A stretch of DNA of 64,000 nucleotides, from NCBI GenBank assembly GCA_019973575.1, contig BPUI01000002.1, positions 496,001 through 560,000 on the forward strand, written 5' to 3'. The notes beneath the pieces were generated by a model. The model worked only from the letters and a program-made list of their open reading frames with translations, was not told the DNA's origin and searched no databases. Made by a program: the position numbers and the translations under genes. Shown one piece after another: positions 15,551 to 23,430 of this stretch (position 1 is its first letter; each line of letters begins with the position of its first letter). The stretch comes from Gemmatimonadetes bacterium T265 (GTDB lineage Bacteria > Gemmatimonadota > Gemmatimonadetes > Gemmatimonadales > Gemmatimonadaceae).

Positions 15551-16456
15551 TCACGCTGCGGTCCAGTAGTCGCTCAGTGCCGGGCCGTCGGCCGATTCGC
15601 GCAGTTTGGCGAAGGCGCGCTCGCGGATTTGCCGGATGCGCTCGCGCGTCACGCCCATGACGTCGCCAATGCGCTCGAGGGTCATCTCTTCCGAGCCGGG
15701 CTCGAGACCGTAGTAGAGGATGAGAATGCGCCGTTCGCGCGGGGTGAGGTAGTGCTGCAGGGCGTGCTCGAGGTGCTCGTGGACCAACCGGTCGCTCAGC
15801 GCGTCCTCGATGGCCGACGCGTCGTCGTCGGCGATGCGTTCGCCGAAGGTGCCGGCCTCGCGGGCGCCGCGGTCGACCGGGGCGTCGAGCGCGATCTCGG
15901 GCGCGGACAGTTGACGGCTCTGGCGGACGGTGTCGGCCGGCTCGCCGAGAAGTTCGCCGAGCTCGTCGTCGGTGGGGTCGCGGCCGAGGCGCTGGGCGAG
16001 GATCGCGTGCGCCCGGCCGGCGCGGATGAGCGCGGTGTTCTGGTTGAGCGGCACGCGCACGGCGCGCGTCTGCTCGGCGAGCGCCTTGAGGACCGCCTGC
16101 CGGACCCACCAGACCGCGTAGGAGATGAACTTGACCCCCTGGTCCGGGTCGAACTTGCGCACCGCCTTGAGGAGCCCCTCGTTGCCGATCGCGACGAGGT
16201 CGGCGAGGTCGAGGCCGCGTCCCTGGTAGCGCTTCACGTACGAGATGACGAAGCGCAGGTTGGCGGTGACGAGGCGTTCGGCCGCGTCGGCGTCGCCGTT
16301 GCGGGCGAGGCGGGCGAGGCGGCGTTCCTCTTCGACAGTCGGGATGAGTGGGAGTCGCTGGATGTCGCTCAGGTACTGGTCGAACGAGGTGCCGCCGGGT
16401 GCTGCGGTGGGGTGGAGCGCGGGGCGGGCGCGGGGTGCGGCGGTCACACGCTGCAT
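15551..16456 (-). CDS. RpoD-family (group 2) sigma factor
   Basis: 301 residues from ATG 16454-16456, chosen because AGAGG sits five bases upstream (plus strand 16462-16466); an in-frame TTG at 16471 is the alternative. It shows region 1.2 (DQYLSDIQRLPLI), region 2 (LVTANLRFVISYVKRYQGRGLDLADLVAIGNEGLLKAVRKFD), region 2.4 (FISYAVWWVRQAV), region 3 and region 4 (TLERIGDVMGVTRERIRQIRERAFAKLRE). It lacks region 1.1 and is short, like RpoS- or HrdB-type alternative sigmas. It probably directs a stress or growth-phase regulon. It has its own promoter (16539-16567). Confidence 0.93.
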   Translation of the reverse strand: MQRVTAAPRARPALHPTAAPGGTSFDQYLSDIQRLPLIPTVEEERRLARLARNGDADAAERLVTANLRFVISYVKRYQGRGLDLADLVAIGNEGLLKAVRKFDPDQGVKFISYAVWWVRQAVLKALAEQTRAVRVPLNQNTALIRAGRAHAILAQRLGRDPTDDELGELLGEPADTVRQSRQLSAPEIALDAPVDRGAREAGTFGERIADDDASAIEDALSDRLVHEHLEHALQHYLTPRERRILILYYGLEPGSEEMTLERIGDVMGVTRERIRQIRERAFAKLRESADGPALSDYWTAA

Positions 16457-16538
16457 GGACACCTCTCGCAAGGGGGCGGCACGCGGGCGAGCGACGCCAG
16501 GGGGCGGGCGGCGCGCTCGGGGGGCCTACGGGAGCGCC

Positions 16539-16567
16539 ACGGTAATGCCGCGGTCCGAAGCGGTCAA
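16539..16567 (-). promoter_or_regulatory. Sigma70-type promoter of the sigma-factor gene
   Basis: On the minus strand TTGACC (plus 16562-16567), a 17-base spacer and TACCGT (plus 16539-16544) precede the sigma gene by about 75 bases. Confidence 0.6.
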
Positions 16568-16604
16568 TAGTCCGGCCCGGCCGGGGCCGGGGCCGCCGGC
16601 CGTG

Positions 16605-16775
16605 CTACGCGCGGGGGCGCCGGGGGCGCGCCGTGGCGACCGCGAGGGCGCCGGCCGCGGCGACGAGCACCGCGACCGCGGTCCAGAGCGGCGGGACGTT
16701 GAGCAGCGTCGCGCCGAACGCGACACCGGCGAGCAGCAGCGCGACCAGCGCGAGGAGGAGGGCCGTGGGCGTCAT
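16605..16775 (-). CDS. Small two-helix membrane protein
   Basis: A 56-residue protein from ATG 16773-16775 to TAG 16605-16607. Two hydrophobic helices (ALLLALVALLLAGVAFGATLL and WTAVAVLVAAAGALAVATA) are separated by a short NVPPL turn, with a basic tail RPRRPRA; this is a clean membrane-protein layout. It lies 46 bases after the 3D-domain gene on the same strand and is probably the last gene of the aroB operon. No family is recognised. Confidence 0.6.
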   Translation of the reverse strand: MTPTALLLALVALLLAGVAFGATLLNVPPLWTAVAVLVAAAGALAVATARPRRPRA

Positions 16776-16821
16776 GTTGGCTGCCGGGCCAAAAGGCGAG
16801 TGAGGAGCGCGGGGCGCCTGG

Positions 16822-17535
16822 TCACTCGCCGAGCGCGACGAGGGACGCGACGCCCGGTCGCGTGCCGAACCGCTCGGCGTCGTCGCAGTCGGGCGTCCAG
16901 ATGTCGATGTGGGCCCCGTGGACGGCGCCGCCGGTGTCCTCGATGCGGAAGCGGCCGAGGTAGCGGCCGGCGGCGAAGAGTTCGACGTGGCGGGCCATCG
17001 GAAAGATTCGCGGGTCGGCCGCGACGATGCCGGCGCGGGTGCGCGTCCCCTGGTTCGTGGTCCCGTGGAGGCAGTACGCGGTGAGAGTGACCGTGACCGG
17101 CTCGCCGGGGCGCGCGCGGGCGGCGAGGGCGCGCAGGGCGGGGAAGTCGGGGGTAAGCGCGCGCGGCACGCGGAGCCGCGGCATGATGAGCGGCGAGGCG
17201 AAGCTGCGCAGCGCGGCGAACGGGCGCGGAAGCCGGTCGCGCCGGGACGGCGGGTGCGCGGTCGCGCCGTCCGCGGCGATGCTGTCCGCGGGGGTGGCGA
17301 GGACCTCGACCGGGTCGTGCCACCACTCGCTCGTCACGACCACGGGCGGGTGGCGGGCGATGGTGTCCGCGAGCGGCGCGAGCAGCGGTGGCGCGTTCGG
17401 GTCGGGGGCCGGGCGCACCGTGCGCTGGCTGAGGACGATCACGCTCGCGAGGGCGAGCCAGCCGAAGACAGTCAGGGGATGCGGCGTGCGGCGCACGGGC
17501 CGCGGCACCTCCGACCCGGGCCCGGAACCAGTCAC
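16822..17535 (-). CDS. 3D-domain protein (MltA/RpfB-type cell-wall domain)
   Basis: 237 residues from a GTG at 17533-17535 that overlaps the aroB stop (GTGA). One N-terminal membrane helix (LTVFGWLALASVIVL) is followed by a proline-rich linker of about 110 residues. The C-terminal 3D domain (VTLTAYCLHGTTNQGTRTRAG, then VELFAAGRYLGRFRIEDTGG and HIDIWTPDCDDAERFG) has the three conserved Asp residues. 3D domains are found in lytic transglycosylases and resuscitation-type factors acting on peptidoglycan. It probably works in the periplasm, anchored to the inner membrane. Coupling to aroB is positional only. Confidence 0.85.
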   Translation of the reverse strand: MTGSGPGSEVPRPVRRTPHPLTVFGWLALASVIVLSQRTVRPAPDPNAPPLLAPLADTIARHPPVVVTSEWWHDPVEVLATPADSIAADGATAHPPSRRDRLPRPFAALRSFASPLIMPRLRVPRALTPDFPALRALAARARPGEPVTVTLTAYCLHGTTNQGTRTRAGIVAADPRIFPMARHVELFAAGRYLGRFRIEDTGGAVHGAHIDIWTPDCDDAERFGTRPGVASLVALGE

Positions 17536-18689
17536 GCGAGCGCGCCCGCCCGAGCGGGCGTGGGCGACGGCGCGCGGCAGGCCTCGATCGCCTCGCGCAC
17601 GAGCGGGTCGGGGAGCGGCACCGTCCACCGCCCGCCGCCGTCGGCCATCGCGCCGATGTCGGTCGGGACCGCGTACTCGAGCGTGCCGCGGCGGGCCTTC
17701 TTGTCGAGACGCGCGGCGTCGAGGATCGCGTCGGTTCGCATCGCGGGTGGGGGCGCGGTGGGGAGGCCGCCGGCGGCAAGCGCGTCGGCGATCCGGGCCG
17801 CGGTGCCCGCGGAGGCGATCCCGGCGCGTTCGGCCGCCGCAGCCTCGACGACCATCCCGATCGCGACGGCGTCGCCGTGGCGCAGGCCGTAGCCGCTGAG
17901 AAGTTCGACCGCGTGGCCGACGGTGTGGCCGAAGTTGAGCACGTGGCGCCGCCCGCGCTCGCGGGGGTCGTCGGCGACGATGCGGGCTTTGATCTCGACG
18001 CTCGCGGCGATGAGGGTCGCGAGGGAGTCGACGTCGGCTGCGGTCACACCCGCGTCGGCGGTGTGGGCGAGGAAGGCGGCCGCGTCGGCGAAGTGCGCGG
18101 GGCTCGCGATGACGCCGTGTTTGAGCGCCTCGACCGCACCCGAGCGGAGGTCGGCGGGGGGGAGGGTGGTGAGCGTCGTCGGGTCGATGACGACGAGCGC
18201 GGGCGGGTGAAAGGCGCCGACGAGGTTCTTTCCCGCGGGGGTGTCGACGGCCACCTTGCCGCCGACGCTCGCGTCGACCATCGCGAGAAGCGTGGTCGGG
18301 GCCTGCACGACGGGGACGCCGCGCATGTAGGTGGCGGCGACGAAGCCGGCCAGGTCGCCGACGACGCCGCCGCCGAGGGCGAGGACGGCGGTGTCGCGGC
18401 CGCAGCCGGCGGCGAGCATGCGGTCGGTGAGCGCGGCCCACTGCTCGCGGGTCTTGCTCACCTCGCCCGGGTGCACGGTGAGCAGCAGGGGCTCGGCGCC
18501 GCGGCGTGCTTCCGCGAGCGCTCGGAGGACGACGCCGGCGTGCGCCGCGGCGACGGCCGCGTCGGCGACGACGACCCAGCGCTCGGCGGCGACGCCGGCG
18601 ACGAGGGTGCCGAACGCGCCGAGTGCGCCGGCGCCGACCAGGACGCGGTAGGGAAGGAGGCCCGCGGCCGCGTCGGGGTACGTCGCCAC
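17532..18689 (-). CDS. aroB: 3-dehydroquinate synthase
   Basis: 385 residues, start GTG 18687-18689. It makes 3-dehydroquinate from DAHP, the second step of the shikimate pathway, in the cytoplasm with NAD and a divalent metal. Key stretches seen are LALGGGVVGDLAGFVAATYMRG (NAD site), PTTLLAMVDASVGGKVAVD, KNLVGAFH, and the metal ligands in RSGAVEALKHG and LNFGHTVGHAVE. Length and motif order are those of the family. It lies eight bases downstream of the cobalamin adenosyltransferase and overlaps the 3D-domain gene. Confidence 0.96.
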   Translation of the reverse strand: MATYPDAAAGLLPYRVLVGAGALGAFGTLVAGVAAERWVVVADAAVAAAHAGVVLRALAEARRGAEPLLLTVHPGEVSKTREQWAALTDRMLAAGCGRDTAVLALGGGVVGDLAGFVAATYMRGVPVVQAPTTLLAMVDASVGGKVAVDTPAGKNLVGAFHPPALVVIDPTTLTTLPPADLRSGAVEALKHGVIASPAHFADAAAFLAHTADAGVTAADVDSLATLIAASVEIKARIVADDPRERGRRHVLNFGHTVGHAVELLSGYGLRHGDAVAIGMVVEAAAAERAGIASAGTAARIADALAAGGLPTAPPPAMRTDAILDAARLDKKARRGTLEYAVPTDIGAMADGGGRWTVPLPDPLVREAIEACRAPSPTPARAGALA

Positions 18690-18696
18690 GGCCGCG

Positions 18697-19248
18697 CTAC
18701 CACATCGCCTCGTCCGCCCCCGCGCGCCGGTTGGCGACGCGGGCGAGGACGAAGAGCAGGTCGGAGAGCCGGTTGAGGTACATCACGACGAGGCTCGGCA
18801 CCTCGACCTCGCGGGCGAGCGCGACGACGCGGCGTTCGGCGCGGCGGCAGACCGTGCGGGCGACGTGGAGGGCGGCGGCCTTTGGCGTGCCGCCGGGGAG
18901 GATGAAGGCCTGGAGCGGGGCGAGCTCGTGGTCGCCGTCGTCGATCGCCTGCTCGAGCTCGGCGACGCGGTCCTCGCCGAGGCGGGCCTTGGCGAGTTGC
19001 TCGTGCATCCGGTCGCGGTCCGGGGTGGCGAGCAGGGCGCCGATCGCGAACAGGTCGCGCTGGATGGGGACGAGGACCTCGTCGACGCGCGGCATGAGCT
19101 CGATTGCGCGGGCGAGGCCGAGGGCGGCGTTGAGTTCGTCGACGTCGCCGTACGCGTCGACGCGGACGTCGTCCTTGCCGACGCGGCCGCCGCCGAAGAG
19201 GGCGGTGTCGCCGCGGTCGCCGGTCCGGGTGTAGATCTTGAGGGCCAT
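18697..19248 (-). CDS. Cob(I)alamin adenosyltransferase, PduO type
   Basis: 183 residues. It transfers adenosyl from ATP to cob(I)alamin to make coenzyme B12. The N-terminal ATP loop IYTRTGDRGDTALFGGGRVGKDD, then VDAYGDVDELNAALG and, near the end, RRAERRVVALA and YLNRLSDLLFVLARV are the PduO/MMAB hallmarks. First gene of the minus-strand run leading into aroB. No other cobalamin gene is seen in the window, so it may serve a salvaged cofactor for mutases or reductases elsewhere. Confidence 0.95.
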   Translation of the reverse strand: MALKIYTRTGDRGDTALFGGGRVGKDDVRVDAYGDVDELNAALGLARAIELMPRVDEVLVPIQRDLFAIGALLATPDRDRMHEQLAKARLGEDRVAELEQAIDDGDHELAPLQAFILPGGTPKAAALHVARTVCRRAERRVVALAREVEVPSLVVMYLNRLSDLLFVLARVANRRAGADEAMW

Positions 19249-19329
19249 AGCGCGCGTAGTGTAGGCGCGGGCGCCGGCGGCGGGGTAGGGGCGCGGCGGG
19301 GGGTCTGCCGGGGCCTCTTACTTTACGGG

Positions 19330-20376
19330 ATGCCAGGAGAGACGCATCCGATCGTCGACATCACGGTCATCGGCGCCGGCCCCGCGGGGCTGTTCGCCTC
19401 GTTCTACGCGGGCATGCGCCAGGCGACCGCGCAGGTGGTCGACGCGCTGCCGCAGCTCGGCGGGCAGCTGACGGCGCTGTACCCGGAGAAGTACATCTTC
19501 GACGTCGCGGGCTTTCCGCAGGTGCTCGCGAAGGACCTCGTGAAGTCGCTCGCCGACCAGGCGGGACGCTGGAACCACCCGGCGCACCTGAACCGCCGCG
19601 TCACGGGGCTCCGCGAGGAGGAGAACGGCGAGGGCCGCCCCCACTTCGTGCTCGAGACGACCGACGGCGAGTTCCCGACGCGCGCGCTGGTGATCGCGGC
19701 GGGGATCGGGGCGTTCAGCCCGCGGCGCCTGCCGCAGCCGGTCGCGGAGGGGTGGTACGGGCGCGGGATCTATGACGTGGTGACCAGTCCGGACGACTAC
19801 CGCGGCCAGCACGTCGTGATCATCGGCGGCGGGGACTCCGCGTTCGACTGGGGGACGCAGATGGTCGGCAAGGCCGCGCACGTGACGATCGTCCACCGGA
19901 GCGACCGGTTCCGCGCGCACGGGGCGACGGTCGCGGAGTTCAACGGGTACGTGGACGAGGGGCGGGCGTCGCTCTTCACCTTCCACGAGCTGGCGGACGT
20001 CCGCGTGCACGAGGGCGGCGAGCGGTTCAGTCACCTCGTGCTGAAGGACGTGAAGGCGAAGACGACGCGCGAGGTCGAGGCCGACGTGGTGCTCCCGATG
20101 CTCGGCTTCGTGAGCGACCTCGGGCCGCTAGCGGAGTGGGGGCTGACGCTCGACAAGGACGAGATCTGCGTCAACTCGCGGATGGAGACCGGGCGGCCGG
20201 GGATCTACGCGGCGGGCGACGTGACGGCGTACCCGGGGAAGTTGAAGCTGATTGCGTCGGGATTCTCGGAGGCGGCGATCGCGGTGAACCAAGCGGTGCA
20301 CTGGATCCACCCCGAGAAGAAGGTGACGCCGGGGCACAGCTCGAACATGATGGTGTTCGGGCAGAAGGACGACTGA
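19330..20376 (+). CDS. Ferredoxin-NADP reductase, thioredoxin-reductase-like (YumC type)
   Basis: 348 residues from ATG 19330. Two nucleotide-binding folds: FAD GAGPAGLFASFYAG near the start and NADPH VVIIGGGDSAFDW near residue 165. The closing GIYAAGDVTAYPGKLKLIASGFSEAAIAVNQA is typical. There is no CxxC redox pair, which separates it from true thioredoxin reductases and points to YumC-type ferredoxin/flavodoxin reductases. It moves electrons between NADPH and ferredoxin in the cytoplasm. It is transcribed divergently from the adenosyltransferase gene, across an 81-base gap. Confidence 0.93.
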   Translation: MPGETHPIVDITVIGAGPAGLFASFYAGMRQATAQVVDALPQLGGQLTALYPEKYIFDVAGFPQVLAKDLVKSLADQAGRWNHPAHLNRRVTGLREEENGEGRPHFVLETTDGEFPTRALVIAAGIGAFSPRRLPQPVAEGWYGRGIYDVVTSPDDYRGQHVVIIGGGDSAFDWGTQMVGKAAHVTIVHRSDRFRAHGATVAEFNGYVDEGRASLFTFHELADVRVHEGGERFSHLVLKDVKAKTTREVEADVVLPMLGFVSDLGPLAEWGLTLDKDEICVNSRMETGRPGIYAAGDVTAYPGKLKLIASGFSEAAIAVNQAVHWIHPEKKVTPGHSSNMMVFGQKDD

Positions 20377-20387
20377 CGAGGGCCGCG

Positions 20388-21320
20388 TCAGTCGTACCGC
20401 ACGCGCGGGTCGGCCTTCGCGTACGCGACGTCTGTGAGCAGGTTCACGAGCACGAAGATCCCGCTCAGGAAGAGTACGCTCCCCTGGATCGCGGGCAGGT
20501 CGCGGCGGCCGATCGCGTTGACGACGTAGCGGCCGATCCCCGGCCACGAAAAGATCGTCTCGGTGAGGATGCTGCCCGTGAGGTAGTAGCCGAAGTCGAG
20601 GCCGAGGACCGTGACGACGGGGATCAGCGCGTTGCGGAGCGCGTGCTTCGCGACGACCGCGCGCTCGGCGAGCCCCTTCGCGCGGGCCGTGCGGACGTAC
20701 TCGCCGCCTAACACCTCGAGCATTGCGGAGCGCGTGACGCGGGCGAGGAAGGCGACCGAGCGGGTGCCGAGGGCGAGGGCGGGGAGGACGAGGTACTTCG
20801 CCCCGGCGAGGCCGGGGGCGTAGCCGGAGGCCGGGAGCCAGCGGAGGCGCACGGCGAAGAGCAGGATCGCGAGCAGGCCCACCCAGTAGACGGGGAAGGA
20901 GATCCCGAGGTAGGCGGCGCCGAGCGCGAGGCGGTCGGCGGGGCCGCCGGGGCGGCGGGCGGAGAGGACGCCTAACGCGACGCCGGCGGCGGAGGCGAAG
21001 AGCATCGCCGTGCCCGCGAGCAGGAGCGTCTTCGGGAAGCGCTCGGCGACGTCGCGGGCGATCGGGCGGTCGGTGATGAAGGAGCGGCCGAGGTCCCCGC
21101 GGAGGACGCCGCCGGCGTAGTGGGCGAACTGCGCGGGGAGGGGCTCGTCGAGGTGCAGCTCGTGGCGGAGGCGGGCGATGGTGGCCGGGTCCGCGCGCTC
21201 GCCGACCATCTCCTGGACCGGGTCGCCGGGGGCGACGAAGAGGAGCAGAAAGGTGACGACGACGACGCCGGCCAGCGTGGGCACGGCGAGGAGGAGGCGG
21301 CGGAGGACGTAGGCGCCCAT
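20388..21320 (-). CDS. ABC transporter permease, DppB/OppB type
   Basis: 310 residues with six membrane helices. It carries the family signature near the C-terminus (ALRNALIPVVTVLGLDFGYYLTGSILTETIFSWPGIGRY). It would form half of the membrane channel of a peptide or nickel importer. Its start is 15 bases after the stop of the solute-binding protein, same operon. The expected second permease and two ATPases do not follow; the next gene is on the other strand and unrelated. The system must be completed elsewhere or form an atypical channel. Two GTTAGGC motifs (20706, 20970) encode Leu-Gly here. Confidence 0.92.
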   Translation of the reverse strand: MGAYVLRRLLLAVPTLAGVVVVTFLLLFVAPGDPVQEMVGERADPATIARLRHELHLDEPLPAQFAHYAGGVLRGDLGRSFITDRPIARDVAERFPKTLLLAGTAMLFASAAGVALGVLSARRPGGPADRLALGAAYLGISFPVYWVGLLAILLFAVRLRWLPASGYAPGLAGAKYLVLPALALGTRSVAFLARVTRSAMLEVLGGEYVRTARAKGLAERAVVAKHALRNALIPVVTVLGLDFGYYLTGSILTETIFSWPGIGRYVVNAIGRRDLPAIQGSVLFLSGIFVLVNLLTDVAYAKADPRVRYD

Positions 21321-21335
21321 CGGGGGCGATGGCGC

Positions 21336-23078
21336 CTAACGCGCGCCGCCCGGGGCGCCGCCGGCGGCCGCGCCGGAGGACGCCGCGCCGGAGGACGCCG
21401 CGCCGGAGGAGGCGGGTGCGGGGGGCGGGGGCGCGGCCGCCGCGCCGTTATTATGGTCGACCGAGACGCCGAGCCAGCGCTGGCCGTTGTAGATCACGGG
21501 CACCTGGAAGTTGCGGAGCCAGGGCTGGGTCGCGTAGAGCACGTTGTAGTGGAACAGGTAGAGCAGGGGCGCGTCGGCGAACGCGGCCGAGTCGGCCTGG
21601 CGGGAGAGCGCCGCCCGCTGCTGGTCGTCGGCGGTGCGCCGGGCGAGGGTGATGAGCGAATCGACGCACTTATTCGCGTAGAAGCTCAAATTGCCGCCGA
21701 CGCCCCTGCTCGTCGAGGCCAGGAGCGGGGTAAGGAAGGCGTCCGCGTCGGGGTAGTCGGCGAACCAGTCCTTCACCACGAGGTCGACCTGCCCGTTGCG
21801 TGCCGCCTCGCGCACGCTCGGCGCGTCGCGCTGGACGAGCGTGGCGCGGACGTTGGCGGCCTTGAGGTAGCCCTGGATCGCCTGCGCCATGCGCGCGACG
21901 GTGGGCTGCTGGGACGACCAGAGCTGGACGTCGATGCCGTTCGGGAACCCGGCGTCGGCGAGCAGCTGGCGGGCGCGCGCCGGGTCGTACGGGTAGGGGG
22001 CGCGGTCGTCGGCGAGCGAGTCGAGCGCGCCCGGGATGACGCCCGAGGCGCGGACGCCGCGCCCCGCGACGAGGCGGTCGAGGATCGCCTTCTTGTCGAC
22101 GGCCAGGTTGAGCGCCTGTCGCACGCGCACGTCGGCGAGCGGGCCGCGGGTGGTGTTGATCGCGACGTAGTAGAGCCGGAGCGCGGGAGCGCTCTGGAGG
22201 CGCGCCTGGCGCTCGTCGGTCTGCTCCCACGCGCGCGTCTCGCCCTCCGGGACGGCGAGGACGTCGACCGTACCGTTCTCGAACTCCGCGACGGCGGTCG
22301 ACGGCTCGGGGATGATGCGGGCGGTAAGCGTGTCGACGCCCGGGGTGCCACCCCAGTAGCCCGGGTTGCGCGCGAAACGCAGGTAGTCGTCGTGCTTCCA
22401 CTCGACGAAGCGCCAGGGGCCGGTGCCGACCGGGTGCTGGCCGAAGTCGGCGCCCGCGTTAGGCGCGACGACCGAGGCGACGGGCATCGCGAGCAGCTTG
22501 GGGAAGATCGCGAGCGCGGTGTCGAGCGTGACCTGGACCGTGCTGTCGTCGAGCGCGCGCGCGCCGGCCAGCGCGGGGGCGCGGCCGTCGGCGACGGCGC
22601 GTGCGCCCTGGATGGGGAAGAGCGGGAGCTTGTTGCCGCCCTTGATCGACGGGCCGAGCGCGCGCGCCCAGCTCGCGACGACGTGCCGGGCGAGGAGGGG
22701 GGTGCCGTCGTGGAAGCGGACGCCGGGGCGCAGGTGGAACGTGTAGACGCGTCCGTCGGGGGAGACCTCCCAGCGGGTGGCGAGCCCGGGCGCGACGCGC
22801 GCGTCCGGGGTGAAGCGCGTGAGGCCGTCGAACACGTACGAGACGACGCGCCCGGTCGGGACGTCGGTCGCGAGCGCGGGGTCGAGCGTGCGCGGGTCGT
22901 ACTCGTCGCGCGAATCGACGAAGCCGTCGCGGTTGGGCGCGGCGTCGCCGCCGCGGCACCCGGCGGCAAGGGTCGCGCACGCGGCGAGGGCGAGGGCCGC
23001 GGCCGCGCGGCGCGACGCGGCGGGGCGCGGGCAGAGGGTGCGGTCGGGCGTTCGGGCGGGCGGGGACAACGCGAGCAT
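21336..23078 (-). CDS. Peptide/solute-binding lipoprotein of an ABC importer (family 5)
   Basis: 580 residues. The signal peptide ends in a lipobox (LAAGC). The SBP_bac_5 core includes DPRTLDPALATDVPTGRVVSYVFDGL, FHLRPGVRFHDGTPL and VDVLAVPEGE, then LRLYYVAINTTRGPLADVRVRQALNLAVDK. It would hand peptides or related solutes to the DppB-like permease. The C-terminal 45 residues are unusual: proline runs and tandem SSGAA units from a repeated 15-base DNA unit (about 21361-21420), ending in Gly/Ala. Length variation there is likely. The stop TAG lies within a GTTAGGC copy (21334-21340). Start ATG 23078. Confidence 0.92.
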   Translation of the reverse strand: MLALSPPARTPDRTLCPRPAASRRAAAALALAACATLAAGCRGGDAAPNRDGFVDSRDEYDPRTLDPALATDVPTGRVVSYVFDGLTRFTPDARVAPGLATRWEVSPDGRVYTFHLRPGVRFHDGTPLLARHVVASWARALGPSIKGGNKLPLFPIQGARAVADGRAPALAGARALDDSTVQVTLDTALAIFPKLLAMPVASVVAPNAGADFGQHPVGTGPWRFVEWKHDDYLRFARNPGYWGGTPGVDTLTARIIPEPSTAVAEFENGTVDVLAVPEGETRAWEQTDERQARLQSAPALRLYYVAINTTRGPLADVRVRQALNLAVDKKAILDRLVAGRGVRASGVIPGALDSLADDRAPYPYDPARARQLLADAGFPNGIDVQLWSSQQPTVARMAQAIQGYLKAANVRATLVQRDAPSVREAARNGQVDLVVKDWFADYPDADAFLTPLLASTSRGVGGNLSFYANKCVDSLITLARRTADDQQRAALSRQADSAAFADAPLLYLFHYNVLYATQPWLRNFQVPVIYNGQRWLGVSVDHNNGAAAAPPPPAPASSGAASSGAASSGAAAGGAPGGAR

Positions 23079-23171
23079 GGATCGGGGCTGAGGGCGCGGG
23101 CGGGTAAGGTAATCCGCCCGGGATCGCCCCGGTCGCGCGGCGTTCGACGGCGGGGCGTCGGCGCCGGCGCG

Positions 23172-23200
23172 TTGACCCGCCCCGTCGCGGCGGAGAACTT
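23172..23200 (+). promoter_or_regulatory. Possible sigma70-type promoter for the tamA region
   Basis: TTGACC (23172-23177), a 17-base spacer and GAACTT (23195-23200), a -10 much like that at 11804. It is 11 bases before ATG 23212, so the leader would be very short. The rest of the 133-base divergent gap shows nothing else. Confidence 0.45.
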
Positions 23201-23211
23201 ACGCCCCGCTC

Positions 23212-23430
23212 ATGTCCGCCCGTCCCGCTCTCGTGCCCGCTCCGCCGACGGCGCGCCCGTTGCCCAGCGGCGCGGCGCGGAATGCCTACGCGCCTCGCGT
23301 CATCCTGCACCGCGCGCTCGCGCGCGACGACCGGGTCGCGGCCGCGGCCACCGGCGTCGCGGCCGGCCTCGCGGTGGGGCTCGCGACGTTCTACCTGACC
23401 ACGCTTTGGCGCGCGCGCGACCCGCGCTGA
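23212..23430 (+). CDS. Small single-helix membrane protein, hypothetical
   Basis: 72 residues. A Pro/Ala/Arg-rich N-terminus precedes one hydrophobic helix (AAAATGVAAGLAVGLATFYLTTLW) and a short basic tail. It overlaps the likely TTG start of the Omp85 protein by 25 bases. The promoter-like sequence just upstream and the membrane-helix pattern favour a real gene, but no family is recognised and an untranslated leader is possible. Confidence 0.45.
   Translation: MSARPALVPAPPTARPLPSGAARNAYAPRVILHRALARDDRVAAAATGVAAGLAVGLATFYLTTLWRARDPR

Noticed and set aside
21120-23405. Continuous open frame in front of the Omp85 protein that would make it 1520 residues
   Set aside because: This stretch is the antisense of the solute-binding protein; its residues are Arg/Gly/Glu-rich with no domain, and a signal peptide begins only at 23406.
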